Source of the DNA: Rhodococcus tibetensis
GTDB lineage: Bacteria; Actinomycetota; Actinomycetes; Mycobacteriales; Mycobacteriaceae
Direction: 5' to 3'
Assembly: GCF_024438035.1 (NCBI RefSeq)
Contig: NZ_JANFQF010000021.1
Coordinates: 42,954-106,953 of the forward strand
DNA length: 64,000 bases
In this document: positions 52,801 through 61,358 of the stretch, in pieces
Layout: every line of letters begins with the position of its first letter
Position numbering within the stretch: the stretch's first letter is position 1
The notes under the pieces: generated by a model
What the model was told of the DNA's origin: nothing
The model's input: only the letters and a program-made list of their open reading frames with translations
The model's database searches: none
Program-made: the position numbers and the translations under genes

Positions 52801-54054
52801 GTGAGTACTGGAACTGGGATCACGACACGCGGCAAGGTCGCCCTCCGGGCAGCAGCGGCCGCCTCCTGGGCATCGCAGAAGGCAGGACGCGGCAAGGGCT
52901 CGATGATCGGCGGGTTGATCGCCCTGAAGATCGACCCCACGCTGATGGAACAGCTCGGTCGTAGTCGGCGCACCGCGGTGATCACCGGCACCAACGGCAA
53001 GTCGACCACCACCCGGATGACCGCCGCCGCACTCTCGACCCTCGGTGAGGTGGCCAGCCAGGCCGACGGCGCCAACATGGACGCCGGGATCGTCGCGGCG
53101 CTGAGCAACCGTGTGCACGCACCCCTCGCCGCGCTCGAGGTCGACGAACTGCACGTCCCCCATGTCAGTGACGCAGTCGATCCTGAGGTCCTGGTGTTCC
53201 TCAACCTCAGCCGCGACCAACTCGACCGCGTCGGCGAGATCAACATGATCGAGCGCAAACTCCGCGCCTGCGTCGCCGCGCACCCCGAGGCCACCGTGAT
53301 CGCCAACTGCGACGACGTCCTCGTCACGTCGGTGGCCTACGACGCGAAGAACGTCGTCTGGGTCGCAGCGGGTGGCGGCTGGGCCAGCGACGCCGCCAGC
53401 TGTCCGCGCACCGGCGAACCGATCGTCTGGGAAGGATCGCACTGGCGCAGTACCGGTTCCGACTTCGCGCGCCCCACCCCCGACTGGTGGCTCGACGACG
53501 AAAACCTCTACGGGCCGGACGGCTGGAAGATCCCCATGACGCTGGCACTGCCCGGGCGCGCGAACCGGGGCAACGCCGCCCAGGCAGTGGCCGCCGCAGT
53601 CGCGATGGGCGCGAAGGCCGAGGACGCCGTCGCCGCCGCGGCCACCGTGCAAGAAGTGGCAGGCCGCTACAGCACAGTCGAGGTCGGGTCGCACTCGGTG
53701 CACATGCTGCTCGCCAAGAACCCCGCCGGCTGGCAAGAGGCGCTGTCGATGATCGACCCCACCGTCGACGGACTGGTGATCGCCGTCAACGGTCAGGTAC
53801 CCGACGGCGAAGACCTGTCGTGGTTGTGGGACGTGCGGTTCGAGCACTTCGAAGGCGTCAAAGTGGTGGCCGCAGGGGAACGCGGCACCGACCTCGCGGT
53901 GCGCCTCACCTACGCGGGCGTCGACCATACCCTCGAACCGAACCCCTTGCGGGCCATTGCGTCCTGTCCGCCCGGACGTGTCGAGGTACTCGCCAACTAC
54001 ACCGCGTTCCGCGACCTGAACAACGCCATCGCGAAGGAGGCGCGCAATGTCTGA
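52801..54054 (+). CDS. murT: MurT, lipid II isoglutaminyl synthase ligase subunit
   Basis: 417-residue Mur-ligase-like protein with ATP site AVITGTNGKSTTTRMTAAAL, ALEVDELHVPHV, VFLNLSRDQLDRVGEINMIERKL, and the C-terminal MurT domain (DGLVIAVNGQVPDGEDLSWLWDVRFEHF). With GatD it amidates the D-glutamate of lipid II in the cytoplasm, an essential step for cross-linking. Staphylococcal MurT has a Cys4 zinc ribbon in the middle; here the matching stretch reads SCPRTGEPIVWEGSHWRSTGSDFARP, with only one Cys left, so zinc is probably not bound. The GTG at 52801 is the start; it overlaps gatD by 8 nt. Confidence 0.95.
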   Translation: MSTGTGITTRGKVALRAAAAASWASQKAGRGKGSMIGGLIALKIDPTLMEQLGRSRRTAVITGTNGKSTTTRMTAAALSTLGEVASQADGANMDAGIVAALSNRVHAPLAALEVDELHVPHVSDAVDPEVLVFLNLSRDQLDRVGEINMIERKLRACVAAHPEATVIANCDDVLVTSVAYDAKNVVWVAAGGGWASDAASCPRTGEPIVWEGSHWRSTGSDFARPTPDWWLDDENLYGPDGWKIPMTLALPGRANRGNAAQAVAAAVAMGAKAEDAVAAAATVQEVAGRYSTVEVGSHSVHMLLAKNPAGWQEALSMIDPTVDGLVIAVNGQVPDGEDLSWLWDVRFEHFEGVKVVAAGERGTDLAVRLTYAGVDHTLEPNPLRAIASCPPGRVEVLANYTAFRDLNNAIAKEARNV

Positions 54055-54757
54055 CTCCACCGTGCGCATCGGACTGGTCCTCCCGGACGTCATGGGTACC
54101 TACGGCGACGGCGGCAACGCCCTCATCTTGCGGCAGCGTCTGCGCATGCGCGGATACGACGCCGAGGTCGTCGAGATCACGCTGAACGACCCGGTCCCCG
54201 AATCGCTCGACGCCTACACCCTCGGCGGCGCCGAGGACTCGGCGCAGCGGCTCGCAACCCGCCACCTCGCCAAGTACCCCGGACTGCAGAAGGCCGCCGA
54301 ACGCGGCGCCCCCGTGCTCGCCATCTGCGCCGCCATCCAGGTGCTGGGCAACTGGTACGAGACATCCAGCGGCGAACGCGTCGACGGGGTGTCGATGCTC
54401 GACGTCACCACCTCCCCGCAAGCCACCCGCTCCATCGGCGAGGTGATCACCAAGCCCCACATCGACGGCCTGACCTTGCCCCTCACCGGTTTCGAGAACC
54501 ACCGCGGCGGAACAACTCTCGGTCCCGACGCGCGCGGTCTTGCCCGCGTGACTCATGGCGTCGGGAACGGGGTCGGAGACGGACTCGAAGGTGTCGTCCA
54601 GGGTTCCGTGATCGGCACGTACATGCACGGACCGGCGCTCGCCCGTAATCCCGAACTCGCCGACCTCATCCTGAAGCGAACCCTCGGGGTCGACGAACTT
54701 CCCGCCCTCGACCTCCCCGAAGTCGAACAGCTGCGTCGGGAACGCCTGCGCGCGTAG
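54047..54757 (+). CDS. gatD: GatD, lipid II isoglutaminyl synthase glutaminase subunit
   Basis: 236-residue class I (CobB/CobQ-like) glutaminase. IGLVLPDVMGTYGDGGNALILRQRLRMRG, the nucleophile in APVLAICAAIQVLGNWYE (Cys ~93), GFENHRGGTTLG and catalytic His in GSVIGTYMHGPALARNPELADLIL. It releases ammonia from glutamine for MurT. The ATG at 54047 lies within the end of murT (8-nt overlap), as expected for a stoichiometric complex. Confidence 0.95.
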   Translation: MSDSTVRIGLVLPDVMGTYGDGGNALILRQRLRMRGYDAEVVEITLNDPVPESLDAYTLGGAEDSAQRLATRHLAKYPGLQKAAERGAPVLAICAAIQVLGNWYETSSGERVDGVSMLDVTTSPQATRSIGEVITKPHIDGLTLPLTGFENHRGGTTLGPDARGLARVTHGVGNGVGDGLEGVVQGSVIGTYMHGPALARNPELADLILKRTLGVDELPALDLPEVEQLRRERLRA

Positions 54758-55086
54758 CCCAGGTGAGAGCGGCCCCGTGTGCGCGGGTCGGTAAACCGTT
54801 CTCGTGCAAACACTTCGTTCGAATGCGTGATGGTGTTGATGCCGTGGATCACGGCGGCGTCTCCCCGGCGCCCGTCGAGTGGCGGTTCGTTCCCACGGTG
54901 GCATACGTCCACCCGGTCGGCAGAAACACACACAGCTCTTCCACAGGTTGTGAATAGGGCGATGTGAGCGCTGGCGTCCGTCGTGGGCGCACTTGCAACA
55001 CAAATGTGCAACTGCAGGGTTGCAAACCCCGATTCGTGTATGCAACCATTGAGTTGCAGATCAACCACGAAGGAAGGGTAACCGAC
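54758..55086 (+). promoter_or_regulatory. Gene-free region with clustered TTGCA/TGCAA operators
   Basis: 329 bp without a gene. The last ~100 bp hold overlapping symmetrical sites: TTGCA-N9-TGCAA (54993-55011), GGGTT-GCA-AACCC (55017-55029), and TGCAAC-CATTGA-GTTGCA (55041-55058, perfect 6-bp arms), 28 bp before the SRPBCC start. These are probably the operators of the ArsR protein encoded at the end of the same operon. Nothing notable was found in the first 200 bp. Confidence 0.6.
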
Positions 55087-55524
55087 ATGGACAGCATCAC
55101 CCGAACCGTTGTCATCAGCGCCCCGCGATCGACCGTCTGGGCCGCCATCACGGACGCCGACAAGGTCGCCCAGTGGTTCGGACAGCAGGCCGAAATCGAC
55201 CTCACTGTGGGCGGCACCGCGAAATTTACCTGGGACGGGCACGGAACGTCTCGTGCGATCGTGACAGAAGTCGACGAGCCGAACTGCTTCGGTTTCCGTT
55301 GGGCGACCGACAAGGACACCGATCCCGTCGAAGGAAATTCGACGCTGGTCCGGTTCACCCTCGCCGAACACGAGTCGGGAACCGAACTGACGGTGACCGA
55401 AACCGGATTCGACACCCTCGACCGCGACACGAATGCACAAAACCGGCAGCGCGAGGGCAACGTCCAGGGCTGGCACGCCGAACTCGGCGAACTGGTCGCC
55501 TACCTGCACGGTGTGAAGGCATGA
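55087..55524 (+). CDS. SRPBCC (AHSA1-type) protein
   Basis: 145 residues: MDSITRTVVISAPRSTVWAAITDADKVAQWFG, VGGTAKFTWDGHGTSRAIVTEVDEP, and the C-terminal QREGNVQGWHAELGELVAYLHG typical of AHSA1-like proteins. The helix-grip fold binds hydrophobic ligands; ligand unknown. The ATG at 55087 has a GAAGGAAGGG ribosome-binding site. Its stop overlaps the downstream arsR start (ATGA at 55521-55524). It follows the operator cluster at 54993-55058, so ArsR probably controls its own operon. Confidence 0.87.
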   Translation: MDSITRTVVISAPRSTVWAAITDADKVAQWFGQQAEIDLTVGGTAKFTWDGHGTSRAIVTEVDEPNCFGFRWATDKDTDPVEGNSTLVRFTLAEHESGTELTVTETGFDTLDRDTNAQNRQREGNVQGWHAELGELVAYLHGVKA

Positions 55525-55847
55525 CGGTGGGCACCTATACCGAACTCGCTTCGGTGTTCGCCGCCCTGTCCGACGAGACGCGCTGGGACATTCTGACCGA
55601 ACTCGGACAGGCGGATCACTCCGCGTCGTCGCTCGCCACGCGACTACCGGTGTCGAGGCAGGCGATCGCCAAACATCTCACCGCCCTGCAGGCGTGTGGA
55701 TTGGTGGAGTCGGTGAAGGTGGGCCGTGAGGTTCGCTACCGGGCACTCGGCGCCGAACTCGGCAAGACGGCCAGGAAGCTCGAACGGATCGGGGCCGAAT
55801 GGGACCGCCGACTGGCGGCTATCAAGAACATCGCGGAATCGCTGTAA
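55521..55847 (+). CDS. ArsR-family winged-helix repressor
   Basis: 108-residue ArsR regulator: FAALSDETRWDILTELGQADHSASSLATRLPVSRQAIAKHLTALQACGLVESVKVGREVRYRALG covers nearly the whole winged helix, followed by a short amphipathic C-terminal helix. No metal-binding Cys is present. It is the second gene of the operon and so is made only together with the SRPBCC protein; in the other pair at 888-1606 the order is reversed. The wing differs, so the two pairs are not a recent duplication. Confidence 0.88.
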   Translation: MTVGTYTELASVFAALSDETRWDILTELGQADHSASSLATRLPVSRQAIAKHLTALQACGLVESVKVGREVRYRALGAELGKTARKLERIGAEWDRRLAAIKNIAESL

Positions 55848-55865
55848 CTACCCCAGACAGGGGTT

Positions 55866-55895
55866 CGGCCGGGAATGCTTCTGCATTCTCGGCCG
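55866..55895. terminator. Hairpin after the ArsR gene
   Basis: CGGCCGGGAATGC (55866-55878) pairs with GCATTCTCGGCCG (55883-55895) with one mismatch, loop TTCT, 19 nt after the ArsR stop and between it and the convergent MFS gene. Confidence 0.75.
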
Positions 55896-55972
55896 GATCT
55901 CTGCTTCACGAGTTTTCTCTGCTCACAGGTACATTTCCTCGATCCGCACTGCTTACGATACTTGAGGGTGAT

Positions 55973-57430
55973 CTATGTCACAAGAGGTTCTACCAGATTT
56001 TTCTGCACTCGATCATGGCCAGGCAAGGCGAGGGAGACGGCGAACACGAGGACGGCCAGCACCGCGCACACGCCGTACGCCAGCGAGAACGCTCCCGAAG
56101 ATGCGACCCCACCCACCACGCTCGCTGCGAGCACCGACGCGACCACTGCGCTGCACATGGTGGTGCCCATCGTCCGCAGCAGGACATTCACACCGTTGGC
56201 CGCAGCCATCTGTGTCGCGGGTACGGCACGCACGATGAGCATCGGAAGGGTGCTGTAGACCAGCGCCGTGCCGATCGCCGCGATACCCAACGCCACGATC
56301 ACCAGCGGCAGTTCCTTACCCGGCACGGCGTGCAGCGAGTAGCCGACGACGAGGCACACGGCACCGGCGAGGATGGTCACCTTGGACCCGAACCGCGCGG
56401 TTACACCCGCCCCGACCTGAGCGAACACAATCATCGACAGACTGGTCGGCAGCTGGCAGACCGCCGCCTGCAAGATCGTCAGACCGTACCCGGCTCCACT
56501 GCGCGGCGCCTGTAACAGCTGCGTCGTGATGAGCGCGTTGCCGTAGAAGGCGAACCCGACGAGGAGTGCGGTCACGTGCGGCAGGAGAACCGACCGGCGC
56601 GCAGACACGCGAAGGTCTACCAGCGGATTCCGGTTACGCAACTGCTGGTAGCCCCACAGCGCGAAGAGAAACACCGAAGACGCGAACATGCCCAGCACCG
56701 CGGGACTCGACCAGCCCCACGAACTGCCTTGGGTGATCGGTACCAGCAAGCTGACCAGTGCGGCCGTCAGCCCGACCGCGCCGACGCCGTCGAAGCGTCC
56801 ACCGGAGCGCACCGCCGATTCGCGGATGAACAACGCCGCCGCCGTGGTGACGGCCAGTCCGATCACCGCGATCACCCAGAAGAGAACGTGCCAGTGGGAG
56901 TACTCGGCGATGGCAGCCGCGAACGGCAGACCGAGGGCGGTGCCGATGCCGAGGGTGGAACTCATCATCGCTATCGCGCGGTGCACCTTCTCCGGCGGCA
57001 ATTCGTCGCGGAGAATCGAGATACCGATCGGAATCACAGCGGCGCCGACGCCCTGCAGCCCACGCGCGAAGATGAGCAATCCGATGTCGGACGTCAACGC
57101 ACAGATCACTGCGCCCAGCGCCATGAACATGAACGCCACCATCAGCATTCGCTTCTTGCCGTACATGTCTGCGAGGCGCCCGAAAATGGGGGTGACCACC
57201 GCGCCGACGAGCAGAGTTGCCGTGATCAGCCAGGACACCGCCGTAGGGTCGGCGCCGGTGTACGTCGGCATGCTCGGCAGCAGTGGCACCATGACCGTTT
57301 GCAGCACGGCCTGGAACACTCCCGCGAAGGCCAGGATGGGAAAGAGGAACCGTGATCCACGCGGGCGCGGGGACGGCTGCGGCCCAGCCACAGTGCGCGC
57401 GGAAAAGGGTCGCGGCAACGAAATCGTCAC
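55973..57430 (-). CDS. MFS multidrug-type exporter
   Basis: 485-residue major facilitator with ~14 spans (DHA2-like). Motif A region GRLADMYGKKRMLMVAFMFM after the second span, GLQGVGAAVIPIGISILRDELPPEKVHRAIAMMSSTLGIGTALGLPFAAAI with antiporter motif C features. It probably pumps out toxic compounds or dyes using the proton gradient. The ATG at 57430 follows a long perfect palindrome at 57453-57492, and a tetR gene lies just beyond, so repression by that regulator is likely. Confidence 0.9.
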   Translation of the reverse strand: MTISLPRPFSARTVAGPQPSPRPRGSRFLFPILAFAGVFQAVLQTVMVPLLPSMPTYTGADPTAVSWLITATLLVGAVVTPIFGRLADMYGKKRMLMVAFMFMALGAVICALTSDIGLLIFARGLQGVGAAVIPIGISILRDELPPEKVHRAIAMMSSTLGIGTALGLPFAAAIAEYSHWHVLFWVIAVIGLAVTTAAALFIRESAVRSGGRFDGVGAVGLTAALVSLLVPITQGSSWGWSSPAVLGMFASSVFLFALWGYQQLRNRNPLVDLRVSARRSVLLPHVTALLVGFAFYGNALITTQLLQAPRSGAGYGLTILQAAVCQLPTSLSMIVFAQVGAGVTARFGSKVTILAGAVCLVVGYSLHAVPGKELPLVIVALGIAAIGTALVYSTLPMLIVRAVPATQMAAANGVNVLLRTMGTTMCSAVVASVLAASVVGGVASSGAFSLAYGVCAVLAVLVFAVSLALPGHDRVQKNLVEPLVT

Positions 57431-57452
57431 GCGTCACCCCCGCACACAGTTG

Positions 57453-57492
57453 GTAAATGGCTGTTCACCACACTAGGTGAACAGCCATTTAC
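57453..57492. promoter_or_regulatory. Perfect 40-bp palindrome ahead of the MFS exporter
   Basis: GTAAATGGCTGTTCACC (57453-57469), spacer ACACTA, then its exact reverse complement (57476-57492). It stands 23 bp upstream of the MFS start and 17 bp after the tetR stop. No U-run follows and the arms are half AT, so an operator is more likely than a terminator. Arms of 17 bp could hold two TetR dimers. Confidence 0.7.
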
Positions 57493-57508
57493 TACGCAAG
57501 CGGAACGA

Positions 57509-58099
57509 TCAAGGTTCGAGCAATTGCTGCACCAGGGGGGCGTAGTGCGACACCACCTCTTCCGGGGAACCGGAAGCGTACTCCTGCATCATTTTGCGAC
57601 GCATGACCGCGAGACCGGTCAACATCGACATCACCAGTTCCGCGCGCAGCCGCGCATCCGGGCCGGTCAGGCGTTCCGCCAGCGCATCGATCATCTGAGA
57701 CGAATAGTTGGCGCGCAGCTTGCGGCTGCTCTCCTCGCTGGGCCCGCTCATGAACAGAATGTTCAGCGAAAGCGGTCTATACGGTTCCATCGGACGCGCG
57801 AACATCGACACCATCCGCTCCCCTAGACCGTCCAGCGGGCCGCTGAACACCAACTCGGCGGCCCCGCGGAAATCGACGAGGGTGTCGAACAACTGCTCCT
57901 TCGAGCCGAAGTATTTGATGATGAGGGGGGCGCTGACTCCCGCGTCATCGGCAATTTCCTTGAGGGTGATCTCCCGATAGGGCCTTGTCGCGAATGCCCG
58001 CCCAGCCGCATCGACGATGAGCGACCGCGACTGCTCGGCTGTGCGCTTCGCAGGTGCCGTCGCGGTGGGCTCGGACGTCACAGCGGGCTCGGACATCAC
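57509..58099 (-). CDS. TetR-family regulator, coupled to recR
   Basis: 196-residue TetR protein with [49 protein letters not shown] (residues ~25-72) and a ligand domain including [44 protein letters not shown]. Its ATG at 58099 overlaps the recR stop (4 nt, ATGA), so it is translated from the ybaB-recR message. The palindrome after its stop and the MFS gene beyond suggest it represses that exporter. Confidence 0.9.
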   Translation of the reverse strand: MMSEPAVTSEPTATAPAKRTAEQSRSLIVDAAGRAFATRPYREITLKEIADDAGVSAPLIIKYFGSKEQLFDTLVDFRGAAELVFSGPLDGLGERMVSMFARPMEPYRPLSLNILFMSGPSEESSRKLRANYSSQMIDALAERLTGPDARLRAELVMSMLTGLAVMRRKMMQEYASGSPEEVVSHYAPLVQQLLEP

Positions 58100-58704
58100 A
58101 GTGTGCGTCTCCCGGACAACGCTCGGCCCAGGGTCAGTTCGTCGGCGAACTCGAGGTCGCCGCCCATCGGCAGCCCCGACGCGAGCCTGCTCACCGTCAG
58201 CCCCGGAAAGTCCCGAAGCATGCGCACCAGATACGTCGCGGTGGCCTCACCCTCAGTGTTGGGGTCGGTCGCGATGATGACCTCGGAGACGTCGACTCCG
58301 TCCTCCTGATTTCCGATGCGTCCCAACAACTCCCGAATGCGGAGCTGGTCGGGGCCGATACCCGACAGCGGGTCGAGGGCACCGCCGAGAACGTGGTAGC
58401 GACCCTTGAACTCCCGGGTCCGCTCCACCGCCTGCACGTCCTTCGGCTCCTCCACCACGCAGATCACCGTGCGGTCCCGGCGGGGGTCGGCGCAGATCCG
58501 GCAGTAATCCTTGTCGGATACGGTGCCGCACACCACACAGAACTGGACGCCGTCACGCACCCGCTCCAAGGCGTTCTCGAGCCGCTGGATCTCGGAAGGT
58601 TCGACGCTGAGCAGGTGGAACGCGATGCGCTGCGCACTCTTCGGCCCGACACCGGGCAGCTTGCCGAGTTCGTCGATCAGGTCCTGAACCGGCCCTTCGT
58701 ACAC
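58096..58704 (-). CDS. recR: Recombination mediator RecR
   Basis: 202-residue RecR. N-terminal HhH region ([32 protein letters not shown]), zinc finger [18 protein letters not shown], and Toprim domain [44 protein letters not shown]. With RecFO it loads RecA at gaps. The GTG at 58704 follows the ybaB stop by 9 nt. The pair ybaB-recR is the usual bacterial arrangement; here a tetR is added at the end. Confidence 0.97.
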   Translation of the reverse strand: MYEGPVQDLIDELGKLPGVGPKSAQRIAFHLLSVEPSEIQRLENALERVRDGVQFCVVCGTVSDKDYCRICADPRRDRTVICVVEEPKDVQAVERTREFKGRYHVLGGALDPLSGIGPDQLRIRELLGRIGNQEDGVDVSEVIIATDPNTEGEATATYLVRMLRDFPGLTVSRLASGLPMGGDLEFADELTLGRALSGRRTL

Positions 58705-58713
58705 GCCGAACCT

Positions 58714-59052
58714 CTAGAAGCCGGGAAGACCGGGCAGGCCTCCACCCAATCCCCCTGCGAGCGGACCGAGCTTCTCGGCCGCGATCTGCTGCGCCTTGTT
58801 CGACGCGTCCTCGATTGCCCCGATCACGAGATCCTGCAACGTTTCGACATCGTCGGGATCGACGACCTTGGGATCGATCTTCAGACCGACCACTTCACCT
58901 GTGCCTTTGACGGTCGCAATGACGAGTCCGCCACCGGCCTGCCCCGTGACCTCGGCTTCGGCCATCTCCTGCTGCGCGGCCATCAGTTGCTGCTGCATCT
59001 GCTGTGCCTGCGCCAGAAGCTGCGACATGTCGGGCTGTCCACCTGGTTGCAC
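58714..59052 (-). CDS. ybaB: YbaB/EbfC nucleoid-associated protein
   Basis: 112 residues: [96 protein letters not shown], then a Gly-rich tail. YbaB forms a dimer that binds DNA and often accompanies recR. The GTG start at 59052 with an AAAGGA ribosome-binding site 9 nt upstream matches the MQPGG start of mycobacterial homologues and is preferred over the ATG at 59028. Confidence 0.95.
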   Translation of the reverse strand: MQPGGQPDMSQLLAQAQQMQQQLMAAQQEMAEAEVTGQAGGGLVIATVKGTGEVVGLKIDPKVVDPDDVETLQDLVIGAIEDASNKAQQIAAEKLGPLAGGLGGGLPGLPGF

Positions 59053-59225
59053 TGACGTGGTCCTTTCTGCGGTTACCCTGCCAGCGTAGACGGTCGGCGC
59101 CGGCGTGGCCCGATGCCGGCGAACCAGGCAGCGAGCACCCGCCGACCTCGCCGGGCTCGACATGTCCGAGAGGCCGTCGTGGGCGGCATCTCCACCTTGC
59201 CCGCTCGGGAGCGAAAAGGTGACGG

Positions 59226-59660
59226 TCAGGCGAGTTCGCGCTCCAGATTGGCGAGAACCTTCGCCTGAATCTTCTTCAGCCCCAGCGGGGCGAACGTCTT
59301 CTCGAAGAAGCCGCCGATGCCGCCCGCACCCTTCCACTGCGTGGTCGTGGTGACGGTCGAACCGGACCCGCTCGGTGCGACCACCCAGGTGGTGACGAGC
59401 GAAGAATTGGCGTCCGTCTCCGTGATCGTGTCGCCCACCACGGTGACCGTCGCCTTGATGTCACGCGACCGCTTCTCGGTAGCCTTCAACGTCCACTGCG
59501 CGACGGTGCCAGTGCCCTGCCCGCCCTCGAGAACGCGGTAGTCCAGATACTGCTCGGAAAGGATGCGGGGACGCACCGTCTCGTAGTCCGACAAGGCCGC
59601 GAGCACCTTCTCCGGTGTGGCTGAGACGGTAATCGAACTGCTCGCGCTGACCTGGCCCAC
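59226..59660 (-). CDS. SRPBCC family protein (polyketide-cyclase-like)
   Basis: 144 residues: [34 protein letters not shown], then [21 protein letters not shown] and a C-terminal [31 protein letters not shown]. The polyketide-cyclase type of START fold binds hydrophobic ligands. It occupies the place of Rv3718c in the mycobacterial order ybaB - SRPBCC - FAD oxidoreductase. The GTG at 59660 has AGGAG 9 nt upstream. Confidence 0.88.
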   Translation of the reverse strand: MGQVSASSSITVSATPEKVLAALSDYETVRPRILSEQYLDYRVLEGGQGTGTVAQWTLKATEKRSRDIKATVTVVGDTITETDANSSLVTTWVVAPSGSGSTVTTTTQWKGAGGIGGFFEKTFAPLGLKKIQAKVLANLERELA

Positions 59661-59873
59661 TGTTCTGACTCCTCTTGTACGACTCGTACGAACTACTTCC
59701 TCCCCCATCCTGCCTCCCGGGTGCGGACATCGGCGACGACGCGACAATCGATTGTGAGCTAGGTCACCGGATCGCGGTCACGACCCGCGGGTTGGTGAGA
59801 CATTTGTGTGAATCTTCGGCCCACCGCGGCGATATGCGTGGCTTCAATCCTCGGAGAGGGATAGCGTCAGGGT

Positions 59874-61358
59874 GTGGCTGCCTCTTCGGTCGAACTACTG
59901 AAAAGCATGCGGGAGGGTGGACGCCCCTCCCGTGCGCATCGCACATCGCCCGTGACCGGGATCGACGCTCACCGCGCCGGTGTCGAACGGTTACTCGCGT
60001 CGTATCGCGCGATCCCTTCGGACGCCGACGTACGCCTCGCGAAGAAGACGTCCAACCTGTTTCGGGCTCGCGCACAAACCACCGCCCCAGGGCTGGACGT
60101 CTCCGGCCTCGGCGGGGTCATCTCCGTCGATCCGCAGGCGCGCACAGCAGATGTCGCGGGGATGTGCACGTACGAGGATCTCGTGGACGCCACCCTGCCG
60201 TACGGGCTGGCACCGCTGGTAGTTCCACAGCTCAAGACGATCACGCTGGGGGGCGCGGTAACCGGGCTCGGCATCGAGTCGACCTCGTTCCGCAACGGAC
60301 TGCCGCACGAGTCCGTGCTCGAAATCGATGTTCTGACCGGCAGCGGCGAGATCATCACCGCCACGCCGGAGGGTCAGCACTCCGACCTGTTCTGGGGATT
60401 CCCCAATTCGTACGGCACCCTGGGCTATTCGACGCGCCTGCGGATCCAGCTCGAACCCGTCAAACGATATGTGGCACTGCGACATCTGCGGTTCGACTCC
60501 CTGGACGAACTGCAGTCGACGATGGACCGGATCGTCGGTGACCGGACTTACGATGGAATTCCCGTCGACTACGTGGACGGCGTGGTCTTCACTGCATCCG
60601 AAAGCTACCTGACGCTGGGCCATCAGACCGACGAGGGCGGCGCGGTGAGCGACTACACCGGCCGCAACATCTTCTACCGGTCGATCCGGCACGCGTCGGT
60701 AAACCATCCAAAAACGGACAAACTGACTATCCGAGACTACTTGTGGCGGTGGGACACCGACTGGTTCTGGTGCTCACGCGCGTTCGGTGCGCAGAATCCG
60801 ACGATCCGCAGGTTGTGGCCGAAAAAGCTTCTCCGTAGCAGCTTCTACTGGAAGCTGATTGCGCTCGACCACAAGTACGACATCGGTGACCGGCTCGAGA
60901 AGCGGAAGGGCAATCCTCCGCGTGAGCGAGTCGTGCAGGACGTGGAGGTCCCCATCGAGCGCACCGCCGACTTCGTCCGGTGGTTCCTCGACGAAATCCC
61001 CATCGAACCGTTGTGGTTGTGCCCGTTGCGCTTGCGCGAACCCGCGCCCGCCGGGGCGTCGTCGCAGCGACCGTGGCCCCTGTATCCCCTCGAACCGAAA
61101 CGAACCTACGTGAACATCGGTTTCTGGTCTTCGGTGCCCATCCAGCCCGGCGAGCCGGAGGGGGCGGCCAACCGGCTCATCGAGGACAAGGTCAGCGACT
61201 TCGACGGACACAAGTCCCTCTACTCTGATTCCTATTACTCACGAGAAGATTTCGAACGCCTCTACTACGGCGGCGATCGATACACCGAACTGAAAAAGCA
61301 CTACGATCCCGATTCCCGGTTACTGGACCTCTTCTCCAAGGCGGTGCAACGTCGATGA
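59874..61358 (+). CDS. FAD-linked oxidoreductase of the 10-methyl fatty acid type (BfaA/TmsA-like)
   Basis: 494 residues. FAD-binding type 4 domain (LFRARAQTTAPGLDVSGLGGVISVDPQARTADVAGMCTYEDLVDATLPYGLAPLVVPQLKTITLGGAVTGLGIESTSFRNGLPHESVLEIDVLTG), as in DHCR24-like sterol reductases, and a C-terminal YVNIGFWSSVPIQPG region. With the next gene it forms a pair described in mycobacteria: the methyltransferase makes a 10-methylene acyl chain from oleoyl phospholipid and this enzyme reduces it to the 10-methyl product. GTG start at 59874; 4-nt ATGA overlap with the methyltransferase. The assignment is by family and pairing. Confidence 0.85.
   Translation: MAASSVELLKSMREGGRPSRAHRTSPVTGIDAHRAGVERLLASYRAIPSDADVRLAKKTSNLFRARAQTTAPGLDVSGLGGVISVDPQARTADVAGMCTYEDLVDATLPYGLAPLVVPQLKTITLGGAVTGLGIESTSFRNGLPHESVLEIDVLTGSGEIITATPEGQHSDLFWGFPNSYGTLGYSTRLRIQLEPVKRYVALRHLRFDSLDELQSTMDRIVGDRTYDGIPVDYVDGVVFTASESYLTLGHQTDEGGAVSDYTGRNIFYRSIRHASVNHPKTDKLTIRDYLWRWDTDWFWCSRAFGAQNPTIRRLWPKKLLRSSFYWKLIALDHKYDIGDRLEKRKGNPPRERVVQDVEVPIERTADFVRWFLDEIPIEPLWLCPLRLREPAPAGASSQRPWPLYPLEPKRTYVNIGFWSSVPIQPGEPEGAANRLIEDKVSDFDGHKSLYSDSYYSREDFERLYYGGDRYTELKKHYDPDSRLLDLFSKAVQRR

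Noticed and set aside
54937..54955. TTCCACAGGTTGTGAA as a replication-origin element
   Set aside because: Only a partial DnaA-box match, alone, with no dnaA/dnaN genes or box cluster nearby.
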